Source of the DNA: Clostridiales bacterium
GTDB lineage: Bacteria > Bacillota > Clostridia > Oscillospirales > Oscillospiraceae
Direction: 5' to 3'
Assembly: GCA_022782265.1 (NCBI GenBank)
Contig: JALFOM010000022.1
Coordinates: 1-64,000 of the forward strand
Length of the DNA: 64,000 bases
In this document: one piece after another, positions 15,955 through 22,883 of the stretch
How positions within the stretch are numbered: the stretch's first letter is position 1
Layout of the letters: each line of letters begins with the position of its first letter
Notes under the pieces: model-generated
Seen by the model: the letters and a program-made list of their open reading frames with translations, nothing else
Told to the model about the DNA's origin: nothing
The model's database searches: none
Position numbers and translations under genes: made by a program

Positions 15955-17292
15955 TCAGGCATGGTCCTCCAAAATCTCGTTGATCTCAACGACCATGTCC
16001 TCAGAAGAGGAGGCAACGTCGCCGCCCTGGTTGATCATCACGTCCATGTAGTTCTTCCAGGTGGTGGCCAGCTCGCTCCAAGCAGCGTTCTGGATACGGG
16101 GATTGATCAGGTTCAGGTTGTCGAAGATGCACTGGAAAGCGGGCTTGGCCTCCAGGAAGGCAACGCCTTCGTCGGTGGTCAGAACGGAGTTACGGGTGGG
16201 CAGGTAGCCGGTGCCTTCGGCCCACTTCATGTTGACGTCTTTGCCGCAGAGGTACTGCAGGAAGAGCCAAGCGGCGTTCTTGGTGGCCTGGTCGTTGCCG
16301 GCGGGGATGCCCAGCACGCAGCCGCCGACTTCGGAGTACATGTCGCCGGTGGAAGCTGCGGGATACCATGCCATGCCGACTTCAAAGTCGCACTTGCTGA
16401 CATAGTTGTTGTACAGGGAAGAGGTGTGCATGACGGAGAAGGTCTCGCCGTCATAGAACTTCTGACGCATGGTTGCGGAAGCGTCGGTGCCGGTGGCCAG
16501 GTAAGCCAGACCGTCATCGCACCAGCCCTTGATCATGTTGGTCACGCCGAGAGCGGTGTCGCTGTCCAGATCGCAGGTGTTGTCGTCGGTGATGATCTCG
16601 ACGCCTTCGTTCAGGTACAGGGTCTCAAAGTACCACTGGTCCCAGCCGGGAACCACGGTGCCGTATCCGCCGCAGGCAGCTGCGCCGGCTTCCAGGAATG
16701 CGCCGAAGTCCTCAATCTTGGTGGGGACGGTGATGTTGTTCTCATCGGCCAGGGTCTTGTTGTAGTAGATCACCTGGGTGGAGTGCAGGAAGGGCAGAGC
16801 GACCTGCTTGCCATCAAACTGGGAGCTGGTGAGAAGACCGGTGGAGAAGTCGTCCACATCGTAGCCTGTGGCGGCAATGTAGGGATCCAGGTTCTCAAAC
16901 ACACCGCCTGCGCCGTAGGAGGCTACATAGTCGGTGTTGGCCACGCAGACTGCGGGCAGACCGGTGCCGGCTGCATGAGCGGCAACCAGAGCCTCGTTCA
17001 CGTCTTTGTAAGCGCCAATATACTGAGCCTCAACGGTGACCAGATCCTGGGAAGCGTTGAAGCCGTCAACGACCTCGTTTACCAGATCGGAGTACTGATC
17101 CTCCAGAGCATGCCACCATACGATGGTGATGGGCTCGGTGACTTCATACATGGATGCATCTGCGGGCTCGGCAGATTCCTCTGCGGGAGCTGCGGATTCA
17201 GCCGGGGCTGCCGTGCTGCCAGTGGAGCCGCCGCATGCGCACAGGGTGAATACCATGCACAGTACAAGAGCCAGTGCCAATAACTTTTTCAT
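15955..17292 (-). CDS. CUT1 ABC substrate-binding lipoprotein, UgpB-like
   Basis: 445 residues. The signal peptide MKKLLALALVLCMVFTLCAC carries the lipobox LCA-Cys20, followed by an Ala/Pro/Glu linker. The mature domain begins TIVWWHALEDQYSDLVNEVV, with GFNASQDLVTVEAQYIGAY, the pattern of glycerol-3-phosphate/glycerophosphodiester-binding UgpB proteins. The start at 17292 has GGAGG eight bases upstream. It is first in the operon and divergent from a glycerophosphodiester phosphodiesterase gene, which supports glycerophosphocholine, glycerol-3-phosphate or a related substrate. The substrate remains inference. Confidence 0.87.
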   Translation of the reverse strand: MKKLLALALVLCMVFTLCACGGSTGSTAAPAESAAPAEESAEPADASMYEVTEPITIVWWHALEDQYSDLVNEVVDGFNASQDLVTVEAQYIGAYKDVNEALVAAHAAGTGLPAVCVANTDYVASYGAGGVFENLDPYIAATGYDVDDFSTGLLTSSQFDGKQVALPFLHSTQVIYYNKTLADENNITVPTKIEDFGAFLEAGAAACGGYGTVVPGWDQWYFETLYLNEGVEIITDDNTCDLDSDTALGVTNMIKGWCDDGLAYLATGTDASATMRQKFYDGETFSVMHTSSLYNNYVSKCDFEVGMAWYPAASTGDMYSEVGGCVLGIPAGNDQATKNAAWLFLQYLCGKDVNMKWAEGTGYLPTRNSVLTTDEGVAFLEAKPAFQCIFDNLNLINPRIQNAAWSELATTWKNYMDVMINQGGDVASSSEDMVVEINEILEDHA

Positions 17293-17359
17293 TTGCTGTT
17301 CCTCCATTTTGTTCGTATTGGGTTGTTGCTTTACAGCCGAGGGCTGTCTTGTTGGTTAA

Positions 17360-17388
17360 AGTATACCATTTCAGGGCCGTGTTGACAA
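17360..17388 (-). promoter_or_regulatory. Promoter of the UgpB-like ABC operon
   Basis: Minus strand TTGTCA (17388-17383), exactly 17 bp, TATACT (17365-17360), 68 bp before the start codon. Confidence 0.75.
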
Positions 17389-17538
17389 GCATTCGCTCAA
17401 ATTTTACGCGGATTTGCACAAAAGTTGATTTTATTTCAGAGTCGCTCAAAAACTTGTACGAAAGAGAAAAAAAGCGCCGCGCAATTTGTTCAGCTTCACC
17501 GAAAGTTTGAAATTTTAAAGCGTCTGATACGGCGGAGA

Positions 17539-17567
17539 TTGAAATCGGAGGAGCAGAATGATATACT
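17539..17567 (+). promoter_or_regulatory. Promoter of the phosphodiesterase operon
   Basis: TTGAAA (17539-17544), 17-bp spacer, TATACT (17562-17567), 48 bp before the start codon. The rest of the divergent region (17389-17538) is AT-rich with no gene; it is where a DeoR-type regulator would be expected to bind. Confidence 0.75.
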
Positions 17568-17614
17568 GCTATGAGCGAATAAAGTCGTTTTTACGGCGAT
17601 AAGGAGTTAACTTG

Positions 17615-18337
17615 ATGAATACAATCAAATTTAACAAAAAGCAGGCCAAGACCATTGCTCACCGGGGCCTGAGCGGTCTGGAAAAGGAAAACACCTGCGC
17701 GGCCTTTGTGGCGGCAGGCAACCGGGAGAGCTATTACGGCATTGAGACCGACGTGCACCGCACGGCTGACGGTCAGTTTGTGGTCTTTCACGACGACAAC
17801 ACCGCCCGTGTGGGCGTGGACAGCCTCGTTATCGAAAACACCAGCTTTGAGACTCTGCGCAAGCTCCGGCTCACCGACATTGACGGGCAGCGGGGCCGCA
17901 ATGATCTGGGCATCCCCACGCTGGCAGAATATATCAGCATCTGCAAAAAGTATGAAAAACAGTGCATCCTTGAGCTGAAAAACCAGTTCCGGGCTGCTGA
18001 TGTATATAAAGTGGTTGCCGCCATCGACAAGCTGGGTTATCTGGACCATGTCACCTTTATCTCTTTCCAGCTGAAAAATCTGGTGTATCTGCGCCGGCGC
18101 TATCCGAATCAGCCCGCCCAGTACCTGCTGGATAATTGGGATGACGGCTCTCTGGACGTACTGAAAAAATACAATCTGGGCCTGGACATCCGCTATACCA
18201 GTCTGACAAAGGAGATCGTGGATCAGGTCCACGCCGCCGGACTGGAGGTCAACTGCTGGACCGTGAACACCAGGGAAGACGGAGAAGCGCTGGCGGATAT
18301 GGGCGTCGACTACATCACCACCAATATTCTGGAATAA
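17615..18337 (+). CDS. Glycerophosphodiester phosphodiesterase (GDPD)
   Basis: 240 residues of the GDPD TIM barrel: AHRGLSGLEKENTCAAF (catalytic His-Arg and Glu-Asn), YGIETDVHRTADGQFVVFHD (ExDxx and the second catalytic His) and CILELKNQ. It cleaves glycerophosphodiesters such as glycerophosphocholine to glycerol-3-phosphate and an alcohol. No signal peptide, so it acts inside the cell on imported substrate. A TTG three bases upstream is possible, but the ATG at 17615 sits eight bases after AAGGAG. Divergent from the UgpB-like importer, with which it probably forms one pathway. Confidence 0.9.
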   Translation: MNTIKFNKKQAKTIAHRGLSGLEKENTCAAFVAAGNRESYYGIETDVHRTADGQFVVFHDDNTARVGVDSLVIENTSFETLRKLRLTDIDGQRGRNDLGIPTLAEYISICKKYEKQCILELKNQFRAADVYKVVAAIDKLGYLDHVTFISFQLKNLVYLRRRYPNQPAQYLLDNWDDGSLDVLKKYNLGLDIRYTSLTKEIVDQVHAAGLEVNCWTVNTREDGEALADMGVDYITTNILE

Positions 18338-18360
18338 AGCGCCTTTGACGGGAGATATCC

Positions 18361-19014
18361 ATGTACCACCTTTTTAACCCCGAAAATAAGTTCTGGAATT
18401 TTATCGGCAAAATCACCGATGTGGCCTGCATGAGCATCCTGTGGGCCCTGGTGAGCCTTCCGGTTTTCACCATCGGCGCGACAACGACGGCCTTTTACGA
18501 TTTCGCTCTGCACCAGGTGAACGACCGGGAAGGGAAAATTCTGAAAAGCTTTTTCACTTCCTTCAAGGCCCATTTTGGCAGGGCCACCCTCCTCTGGCTC
18601 ATTGAACTGGCGGGTATTGCCTTCTTTGCCCTGGACCTGTGGGCGGCGTGGAATTTCTACCTGGTCAACGGCGGCGTGGCCAGCATCGTCCTGCTGGGCT
18701 TTTGCGCCTGCATCGCGCTGATCTTTCTCTCCTGCCTCATGTATGTCTATCCGCTGCTGGCTGCCTTTGACTTCAGGCTGAAGAAGATCCTCCGCGACAG
18801 CTTTATCATGGCCATGGGCAATCTCCATGTGACCATCACCCTTTTCGTGATGACCGCGCTGGTCTGTGTGCTCATCTTCTATGTCAGCGGGCTGTTTTTC
18901 TTCTGGATCGGACTGTATATCTTCTTTTCCGCCTATTTTATCACCGGCGTTTTCCTGAAATATGTCCGGGACCCGGAGGAGGACGAAACGGGAAAGGAGC
19001 AGCGGGAAGAATGA
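18361..19014 (+). CDS. DUF624 (YesL-like) membrane protein
   Basis: 217 residues with five hydrophobic segments. The N terminus FNPENKFWNFIGKITDVACMSILWALVSLPVFTIGA is the DUF624 signature (aromatic N terminus, then SLPVhThGA). The family is repeatedly found beside CUT1 sugar ABC operons in Firmicutes, but its biochemical role is unknown; a part in transporter assembly or signalling is guessed. It lies 23 bp after the GDPD gene. A second DUF624 gene occurs at 40902-41528 beside another CUT1 operon. Confidence 0.85.
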   Translation: MYHLFNPENKFWNFIGKITDVACMSILWALVSLPVFTIGATTTAFYDFALHQVNDREGKILKSFFTSFKAHFGRATLLWLIELAGIAFFALDLWAAWNFYLVNGGVASIVLLGFCACIALIFLSCLMYVYPLLAAFDFRLKKILRDSFIMAMGNLHVTITLFVMTALVCVLIFYVSGLFFFWIGLYIFFSAYFITGVFLKYVRDPEEDETGKEQREE

Positions 19015-19721
19015 TCGGCGGCTACGGACTGACCTTCCGGCAGAAGGTCAAAAAATGGCATGATACGGAGTCGGCCAAGCTGCGCACCATGAAATTCGGC
19101 GAGAAGATCGGGTACATTTTCACCTATTACTGGAAGTGGATGCTGCTATTTATGATTGTCGTCATGTTCTGCGGCTATGTGGGCGACGCAGTGGTGCAGG
19201 CCCATAAGGAGATCGTGCTGGAGGGCTTCTTCACCAACGACGACGATAACCTGTTCCCCGCCGGGGAGCTGGAGAAGGATTTTTCGGCCACGCTGGAGCT
19301 GAGCAAAAAGCAGGCCGTGGTTTTTGACGACAGCCTGTATATCAGCCAGGACGGCGGAGCCACGGAGTACAGCGCCGCAAGCAACGGCAAGATCATCGCC
19401 TATATGGCCACCCAGGAGCTGGATTTTGTGGTCACCACGGAGGCGGTGTACGATTTTTACAAGGAAGACGTACCCATGGCGGATCTGGGAAAGCTGCTGA
19501 CACCGGAGCTTTATGCACAGCTTGAAGCGTATCTGATTGAAGGCGTGGACCCGGACGGAAATCCCTGCTTTACGGGCCTGGACATGAGCCAAAGCCGCTA
19601 TGTGGCCGGAGCGGGCGCGGACAAGGATGAACGCATCACCGGGCGCTATGTCCTGTTTGTCCCTTACAGCGCCCCGCACAGGGAGATGCTGAACGAATAT
19701 CTGGCTTTCTGCTTTTCATAG
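19011..19721 (+). CDS. Membrane-anchored protein of unknown function
   Basis: 236 residues with a basic, amphipathic N terminus (about 1-40), one transmembrane helix (WKWMLLFMIVVMFCGYVGDAVV, about 42-63) and a soluble domain probably outside the membrane. The domain reads like a degenerate periplasmic-binding or DUF-type fold (QELDFVVTTEAVYDFY), with no catalytic motif. It overlaps the DUF624 gene by 4 bp (ATGA), so both are made together. I do not recognise the family. Confidence 0.75.
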   Translation: MIGGYGLTFRQKVKKWHDTESAKLRTMKFGEKIGYIFTYYWKWMLLFMIVVMFCGYVGDAVVQAHKEIVLEGFFTNDDDNLFPAGELEKDFSATLELSKKQAVVFDDSLYISQDGGATEYSAASNGKIIAYMATQELDFVVTTEAVYDFYKEDVPMADLGKLLTPELYAQLEAYLIEGVDPDGNPCFTGLDMSQSRYVAGAGADKDERITGRYVLFVPYSAPHREMLNEYLAFCFS

Positions 19722-19799
19722 CGCGTCGGAGTCTGCAGGAGAAGTCTTCCGCGCCATTTGAACAGTGCCTGTGTTTTATCGAAAAATATTGAAATACGC

Positions 19800-19872
19800 C
19801 GACAGCCGACCCTTGTACAGAGCCGGCTGTCGTAATTTATCGTGCTGTCTTACTGCGTTTGTGAGACAGCAC
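19800..19872. terminator. Two hairpins between convergent genes
   Basis: CGACAGCCG (19800-19808) / CGGCTGTCG (19824-19832) and GTGCTGTCT (19842-19850) / AGACAGCAC (19864-19872). T tracts are poor on both strands; they probably end the operons arriving from each side. The 165-bp gap holds nothing else. Confidence 0.55.
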
Positions 19873-19886
19873 ACTTGTTATGCCAT

Positions 19887-20681
19887 TTATTTATACAGGT
19901 CTAAAAATTCCTCCAGGCAGAGACCGTGCTCCATGATGTAGGTGGCGGCCTCCACGCCCACATAGCGGAAGTGCCAGGGCTCGTAGATAATGCCGGTCAC
20001 ATCCTCCTTGCCGTCCGGGTAGCGGACGATAAAGCCGTATTCCTGGCAGTGCTGGCTCATCCACTGGTACATGGCGGTGTTTTCCAGACTGCGGTCCTTG
20101 GACTCGTAATAGCGGTCGGTGATGTCGCAGGCGAGACCGGTCTGGTGCTCGCTGGTGCCCGGGGGCGCAACAATGGTCTTGGCCACTTCCTCGCCGTACT
20201 GGGCCACCTTGCGGTTATACAGATACTGCTGGGTGGCATAGTCCCGGTAGCCGGAGGACAGGTATACGCTCAAGCCTTCCGCTCTGGCAGCGGCAACAAA
20301 TTCCTTCATCGGCTCGATGATGCGGGCGTCCAGAGGCTGGCCCTCCAGCGTCTCGGTGGTGGGCGTATACTCGCCGATGGGATTGTCCAGATTGGCCAGG
20401 ATGTATTCCCAGCTGGTGATGTCGATCTGCGGCAGGTCACTGTTTACCGGCTCGGGGGTCTCTTCCGGCACTTCGCTCTCCACTGGCTCCTGAGAAACGG
20501 CAGGACTCTCCTCCGGGGCGGCGGACGGCGCGGGCGTCTCCACCGGCGCGGCGCTCTCCACCGGGGTCTTGTTCAGCTCCAGGCTCTTGGGGGCCGCTAC
20601 AAAGCTCATATAGGAACAGAAAGCAAAAGCAACAAGCAATATCAGTCCGAAAACAATGCGGACGACACGTTTTCCACTCAT
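19887..20681 (-). CDS. VanY-like D-alanyl-D-alanine carboxypeptidase, copy 1
   Basis: 264 residues. An N-terminal membrane anchor (VVRIVFGLILLVAFAFCSYM, about 6-25) is followed by a Pro/Glu/Ala-rich linker (about 38-80) and a peptidase M15B domain. Zinc and catalytic residues are in GTSEHQTGLACDITD (His179, Asp186) and EPWHFRYVG (Glu234, His237). It trims the terminal D-Ala of peptidoglycan stems outside the membrane. The start at 20681 has AGGAGG six bases upstream. No vanRS or vanHAX genes are near, so there is no reason to call it a resistance gene. Its paralogue lies 269 bp upstream. Confidence 0.9.
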   Translation of the reverse strand: MSGKRVVRIVFGLILLVAFAFCSYMSFVAAPKSLELNKTPVESAAPVETPAPSAAPEESPAVSQEPVESEVPEETPEPVNSDLPQIDITSWEYILANLDNPIGEYTPTTETLEGQPLDARIIEPMKEFVAAARAEGLSVYLSSGYRDYATQQYLYNRKVAQYGEEVAKTIVAPPGTSEHQTGLACDITDRYYESKDRSLENTAMYQWMSQHCQEYGFIVRYPDGKEDVTGIIYEPWHFRYVGVEAATYIMEHGLCLEEFLDLYK

Positions 20682-20817
20682 AATAAACCTCCTGGAAAGT
20701 ACCGGTGTATTTGCGGCATCTCTGAATATAATAGCATTGCCGCCCCCGCCGGTCAACCTCTTTTTCCTCGAAGGCTTAGGGAAGGTTTAACCTATTCTGC
20801 GATAAAACGCTTTAGAA

Positions 20818-20923
20818 TTTTAGCGAGGCAGAATTGTGTCAGACGAGGCGCTTTCCGCAGCGAATAATGGACAACTATTTGCAAGGAAAGCAACGAAGGA
20901 TGGCGCAATTCTGACCGCTAAAA
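20818..20923. repeat. 106-bp imperfect inverted-repeat element
   Basis: TTTTAGCGAGGCAGAATTG (20818-20836) matches the reverse complement of CAATTCTGACCGCTAAAA (20906-20923) except for about two positions and a one-base gap. The interior has smaller stems, CGCT-TTCCGC-AGCG and TTGC-AAGGAAA-GCAA. It has no coding character and lies between the two duplicated carboxypeptidase genes. It is probably a member of a dispersed palindromic repeat family. Confidence 0.6.
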
Positions 20924-20950
20924 AACAAATGGTTTTATTGAAGAATAGTA

Positions 20951-21742
20951 TTAGTTGTACAGCGCCAGAAACTCCTCCAGGCACAGGCCGTTTTCCATGA
21001 TATAGGCGGCAGCCTCCGTGCCCACATAGCGGAAATGCCAGGGCTCATAGATGATTCCGGTCACATCCTCCTTGCCCTTGGGATAGCGCAGGATGAAGCC
21101 GTATTCCTGACAGTGGGCCAGCAGCCATTGGTAGGTCTCCGTGGCCTCGCACTCGTCCTGGGTTTTGGGGTTGCGGTAAATGTCGGTGATGTCACAGCAA
21201 AGCCCGGTCTGGTGCTCGCTGGTACCCGGCGGCGCCACGATCTTTGCGGCGGTCTCATAGCTGCCGGTGGAATTGAGCTTGGCGTTGAAATTTGCCTGCT
21301 GCTCGGAAAAGGAGCGATAACCGGAGGACAGATAAACCGGCAGGCCCTGGTCCCGGGCGCCCTGGGCAAAGGCGGAGAGCGCGTCCGCGATCCGGGCGTC
21401 TACAGAAGCCAGATCGCCTACAAATTGGGTCTCCGGCGCAAAATCCGCGCCGATGGCGTTTTCCGCATTGACCAGAATCAGCTCCCAGCTGTTGATATCC
21501 ACATTGGGAAGTGCAGGCTCCGGGGATTCCTCCGGCAGAGGCGTCTCCTGCGGCTCCGCCTCCTGGGGTTCGGGGGTCTCCGAAACCAGGACCGGCGTAG
21601 GAGAGACAGGCGCGGCCGTGGGCGGCGGGCTGAAGCTGTCCCCGCTTTTCGGCGCGGTGAGGAAATAATGATACAGGGCAAAAGCGAACAGAACCAGCAG
21701 TGCCAGGCCGAAAAGCCTGCGCAGTATACGCTTGATCTTCAT
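20951..21742 (-). CDS. VanY-like D-alanyl-D-alanine carboxypeptidase, copy 2
   Basis: 263 residues with the same plan as the neighbouring copy: membrane anchor (LFGLALLVLFAFALYHYFL), a Pro/Glu/Thr-rich linker and an M15B domain with GTSEHQTGLCCDITD and EPWHFRYVG. The C-terminal halves are nearly identical while anchors and linkers have diverged, as expected of an old tandem duplication. The start at 21742 has GGAGG seven bases upstream. It should act on peptidoglycan outside the membrane. A second Cys replaces Ala in the motif (GLCCD), which does not touch a metal ligand. Confidence 0.9.
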   Translation of the reverse strand: MKIKRILRRLFGLALLVLFAFALYHYFLTAPKSGDSFSPPPTAAPVSPTPVLVSETPEPQEAEPQETPLPEESPEPALPNVDINSWELILVNAENAIGADFAPETQFVGDLASVDARIADALSAFAQGARDQGLPVYLSSGYRSFSEQQANFNAKLNSTGSYETAAKIVAPPGTSEHQTGLCCDITDIYRNPKTQDECEATETYQWLLAHCQEYGFILRYPKGKEDVTGIIYEPWHFRYVGTEAAAYIMENGLCLEEFLALYN

Positions 21743-21875
21743 GGCAGCACCTCCATTTACACAGGATATCAAGCGCCGCGGTAATAAGTCAACTTAATTT
21801 TTCTGAAAAAGCCCGCAGGGAGACCGATATGGGGCAAAGGAAAATATCTTTTGCAGCGCGTAAAATTTACAAGTG

Positions 21876-21904
21876 TTGACAAATTACGACAATATCACTA
21901 TAAC
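21876..21904 (+). promoter_or_regulatory. Promoter of the zinc-ribbon / DUF2085 pair
   Basis: TTGACA (21876-21881), 17-bp spacer, TATAAC (21899-21904), about 60 bp before the start codon. Confidence 0.65.
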
Positions 21905-21962
21905 AAAACTACCCATTCTCCGTGCAATGAGAAAGGGAAAAGAGAGAAAAGGAGAAATCGTA

Positions 21963-22259
21963 ATGGCATACTGCAAGAACTGCGGAGCAGAGATTCAGGA
22001 TCAGGCGGTTGTCTGTCCTTATTGCGGAGTAGCACAGGAGACGAAGCCTGCAGTGGTTGACAATGGAGGCTTTGGCTGGGGACTTCTCGGCTTCTGCATT
22101 CCTCTGGTAGGTCTCATTCTGTACCTTGTATGGAAAGACGAAAAGCCCAGAACGGCGAAGGCTGCCGGTAAGGGTGCATTGATCTCAGTAATCATTTGCG
22201 TTGCATTTTATGTGCTGATGATGATTATTGGCGTTGGTGCGGCAATGACGGGATATTAA
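21963..22259 (+). CDS. Zinc-ribbon membrane protein
   Basis: 98 residues. An N-terminal zinc ribbon (CKNCGAEIQDQAVVCPYCG, four Cys) is followed by two hydrophobic segments (about 36-57 and 72-95) separated by a basic loop KDEKPRTAKAAGKG. Proteins of this type are common in Firmicutes and have no assigned function. AAAGGAG lies seven bases before the ATG. The base composition is lower in GC than the surrounding genes, as it is in the following gene. It probably forms an operon with the DUF2085 gene that starts 1 bp after it. Confidence 0.75.
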   Translation: MAYCKNCGAEIQDQAVVCPYCGVAQETKPAVVDNGGFGWGLLGFCIPLVGLILYLVWKDEKPRTAKAAGKGALISVIICVAFYVLMMIIGVGAAMTGY

Positions 22260-22260
22260 A

Positions 22261-22623
22261 GTGAAACAAAAGCTTTATAAATGGCTGCCCATTATTTTTG
22301 GCTGCCATTGCAGAAGCGATCGTTCATTTTTCTATCATGGGGAACAATTCCCGATTTGCGCAAGATGTACAGGAGAACTGTTGGGGATCATTTTCTCCCT
22401 GTTCTCCTGTTTCTTCTTCCGCTTACCGGTCTGGCTTTCTGTTCTCTTTATGCTGCCGCTGTGTGTGGACGGCTTTGTCCAGCTGAAAACGAGCTATGAA
22501 AGCACCAACATAAAAAGAGTTGTTACCGGTTTTTTCTTTGGCTACGGACTTTTTATGCTCTTTATCGTTTCCGCCATCTTTGCTTATGAGTATGGACACA
22601 GCCTCGGAGAGATGCTGCGCTGA
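22261..22623 (+). CDS. DUF2085 membrane protein
   Basis: 120 residues. The signature CHCRSDRSFFYHGEQFPICARCTG (about residues 15-38, split here only for description) contains the conserved CH...DRSF...PxCxRCTG pattern of DUF2085, followed by three hydrophobic segments. The conserved Cys and His suggest metal or heme-like binding, but no function is established. It starts with GTG one base after the stop of the zinc-ribbon gene and ends at a strong terminator. Confidence 0.8.
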   Translation: MKQKLYKWLPIIFGCHCRSDRSFFYHGEQFPICARCTGELLGIIFSLFSCFFFRLPVWLSVLFMLPLCVDGFVQLKTSYESTNIKRVVTGFFFGYGLFMLFIVSAIFAYEYGHSLGEMLR

Positions 22624-22652
22624 AAAACGGAAAAGCAGATAAGCAGATAAGC

Positions 22653-22675
22653 AGAGCCGGGAAAATCCCGGCTCT
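22653..22675 (+). terminator. Terminator of the zinc-ribbon / DUF2085 operon
   Basis: Perfect 10-bp stem AGAGCCGGGA / TCCCGGCTCT with a 3-nt loop, followed by GTTCGTATT, a poor T tract. Confidence 0.75.
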
Positions 22676-22835
22676 GTTCGTATTAAATCGCCGGAAAGGC
22701 CTTTTTGACTTTGCCTGCGATAGAGCTTGCTGCAAACCCAGCTTTTTGACGCCTGCGGCGCACGAAAAATGCGCGGAACGAAGTAAATAGTGTTTTTTCC
22801 GACACACACGCCGGGAAAACAGATCAAATACAGAC
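22676..22835. other. Non-coding stretch with several short hairpins
   Basis: Between two terminators. It contains TTTGC...GCAAA (22712-22738) and GCGCA-CGAAAAA-TGCGC (22759-22775). No promoter or gene is evident. It may be another dispersed repeat, but I find no second copy in this window. Confidence 0.3.
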
Positions 22836-22836
22836 A

Positions 22837-22858
22837 GCCCGCCGGTTTCCCGGCGGGC
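22837..22858 (-). terminator. Terminator of the PFOR gene
   Basis: GCCCGCCGG (22837-22845) / CCGGCGGGC (22850-22858), 25 bp past the PFOR stop on the minus strand, followed there by TGTCTGT. Confidence 0.8.
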
Positions 22859-22883
22859 TTGTTGTGCTTATATGGCTTGCGGA

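Noticed and set aside
19887-21742. Vancomycin resistance cluster
   Set aside because: Two VanY-like genes but no vanR, vanS, vanH, ligase or vanX; ordinary cell-wall carboxypeptidases explain them.
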